Source: Cryobacterium cheniae
Lineage (GTDB): Bacteria > Actinomycetota > Actinomycetes > Actinomycetales > Microbacteriaceae
Assembly: GCF_004403395.1 (NCBI RefSeq)
Contig: NZ_SOGN01000019.1
Location: 1-61,424 of the forward strand
Reading direction: 5' to 3'
Length of the DNA: 61,424 bases
The position numbers were made by a program, and so were the translations under genes. The notes below the pieces were generated by a model. The model made no database searches. It had not been told where the DNA came from and worked only from the letters and a program-made list of their open reading frames with translations. The first letter of the stretch is position 1. Every line of letters starts with the position of its first letter. This document shows, in pieces, positions 60,309-61,424 of the stretch.

Positions 60309-61424
60309 ATGCCCGAGCCCTTCGTCGCCGTCCCGTCGTACGGCCGGGCTGCGTCCGCTCCGGGCCCGGATGCTGCTGCCGAGCCCCGCACGGATGCGCC
60401 GCCGCCGGGTGCGCTCCCGCCGGTCCGGCCCCTCGACGTGTCCGGGCTCGGCCCGCTGGCCGAGTTCGCCGGCGACGGTGAGGTCACCGACCTGTTCGTC
60501 AACGGCGCGGCCGGGCTGTGGGTCGATGCCGGCCGCGGCCTGCTGCAGGACCCGAGCTGGAGCTGCCCCGAACCGGCCGTGCGTGAGCTGGCGGTGCGCC
60601 TGATCGCCCTCGGCGGGCGCCACATCGACGAGGCCAGCCCCTGCGTCGACGTGCGACTCTCCGACGGAATCCGGGTGCATGCGGTGCTGCCGCCGGCGTC
60701 GAGCACGGGCACGCTGCTGTCCATCCGGCTGCCTCGCGCCGAGCGGCTGAGCCTCGCCGCGCTGGCCGCGGGGGGTCTGTTCGGGGTGGGGGAGACATCC
60801 GTCGCCGTCGCCGACCGGCTGCGCGCGGCCGTGACCGGGCGCGAGAATCTGCTCATCACGGGCGCGGCCGGCAGCGGCAAGACCACCCTCCTGGCCGCGC
60901 TGCTCGGCCAGGCGCCACCGGGGGAGCGCATCGTGGCCATCGAAGACGTCGCCGAACTGCGCATCGACCACCCGCATGTCGTGGCCCTCGAGGCCCGGCA
61001 GCCGAACCTCGAGGGGGCCGGCCGGATCGGCCTGGAGAGTCTCCTGCGCGAGGCCTTACGGATGCGCCCCGACCGGCTCGTGCTCGGCGAATGCCGCGGT
61101 GCCGAGATCCGGGAGCTGCTGGCCGCCCTCAACACCGGCCACGACGGCGGCGCCGGCACCCTGCACGCGAACTCCCTGCAGGACGTGCCGGCCCGGCTCG
61201 AAGCCCTCGGCGCCCTCGCCGGACTGAGCCCGGAAGCGGTGGCCCGGCAGGCGGTGAGCGCCATCGGGCTCGTGCTGCACCTCGAGCGCCGTGACGGCCG
61301 CCGCCGGCTCGCCCCGCTCGGCCGGTTCGCGCTGGATTCCCGGGACCGCCTGCTGGTGGTGCCCGCGGCGCCGGTGGGCCCTGGCGGGGCGGGTCCCGGC
61401 GGGGCGGGCCCTGGCGGGGCGGGC
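60309..61424 (+). CDS. TadA/CpaF-type secretion ATPase (partial, runs off the window)
   Basis: The first 372 residues of a type IV/tad pilus assembly ATPase. Conserved parts: FAGDGEVTDLFVNGA, VRLSDGIRVHAVLPP, Walker A GAAGSGKTTLL (from 185), VAIEDVAELRI, Walker B DRLVLGECRGAEI, and GTLHANSLQD with the His box. TAACGT lies 6 nt before ATG 60309, suggesting a leaderless start. The last 60 bp in the window are GGxGGAGP repeats. In mycobacteria the same ATPase lies near the 6C RNA, which supports the call. No stop is visible. Confidence 0.9.
   Translation, partial: MPEPFVAVPSYGRAASAPGPDAAAEPRTDAPPPGALPPVRPLDVSGLGPLAEFAGDGEVTDLFVNGAAGLWVDAGRGLLQDPSWSCPEPAVRELAVRLIALGGRHIDEASPCVDVRLSDGIRVHAVLPPASSTGTLLSIRLPRAERLSLAALAAGGLFGVGETSVAVADRLRAAVTGRENLLITGAAGSGKTTLLAALLGQAPPGERIVAIEDVAELRIDHPHVVALEARQPNLEGAGRIGLESLLREALRMRPDRLVLGECRGAEIRELLAALNTGHDGGAGTLHANSLQDVPARLEALGALAGLSPEAVARQAVSAIGLVLHLERRDGRRRLAPLGRFALDSRDRLLVVPAAPVGPGGAGPGGAGPGGAG

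Overview
The window is high-GC actinobacterial chromosome, most likely from a Microbacteriaceae relative (Cryobacterium/Leifsonia-like). This rests on the gene order dnaX-recR-lysC-asd, an alpha/beta-type lysC with an internal start, a DUF222/HNH gene, a 6C RNA beside a TadA/CpaF-type ATPase, a HelR-like RNA polymerase motor, many TANNNT boxes placed 6-8 nt before start codons (leaderless transcripts), and dense short intergenic repeats. The species call is an inference.

Layout. 1-6300: end of dnaX, recR, a divergent TetR/DUF5692 operon, then lysC and asd (aspartate pathway). 6350-11860: an intact GGDEF-EAL protein, a lipoprotein alpha-carbonic anhydrase, a DUF1801 protein and mqo. 12000-20210: a lipoprotein, an island of hairpin repeats, and a signalling block with one NarL-type response regulator and two sensor-kinase loci. 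One kinase locus is split into two translationally coupled genes and the other is a single fused gene; tdk lies between them. 20270-20935: GTCCTC..GAGGAC dyads and a frameshifted Ig-like surface-protein remnant. 20936-41550: an exopolysaccharide locus. It holds a BY-kinase, LMW phosphatase, an Asp-box surface protein, a priming glycosyltransferase, several glycosyltransferases, an acyltransferase, Wzx- and Wzy-like membrane proteins, a three-gene set matching GDP-L-colitose synthesis (colC-like, colD-like, gmd), a DUF4012 protein, a LAXTG sortase substrate and UDP-glucose dehydrogenase. Base composition drops clearly from about 24.0 to 38 kb, which suggests transfer. 41600-53320: acyltransferase, HelR-like motor, REP-like repeat block, DUF222/HNH protein, HAD/phosphomannomutase-like enzyme, galU, VanZ, a secreted Ala-rich protein and an MFS pump. 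53360-61424: tRNA-Pro(CGG), metallophosphoesterase, class A PBP, a small conserved protein, RidA, acs, 6C RNA and the start of a tad-type ATPase gene.

How it fits together. The exopolysaccharide locus has a complete logic: sugar nucleotides (gmd/colD/colC, ugd and galU, with a PMM-like HAD enzyme nearby), lipid-linked priming, chain extension, flipping, polymerisation and tyrosine-phosphorylation control. The most notable observations are the colitose-type gene set with the diagnostic His-for-Lys replacement in a Gram-positive setting, the split versus fused pseudokinase sensor modules, and several families of 70-110 bp hairpin elements at gene borders.
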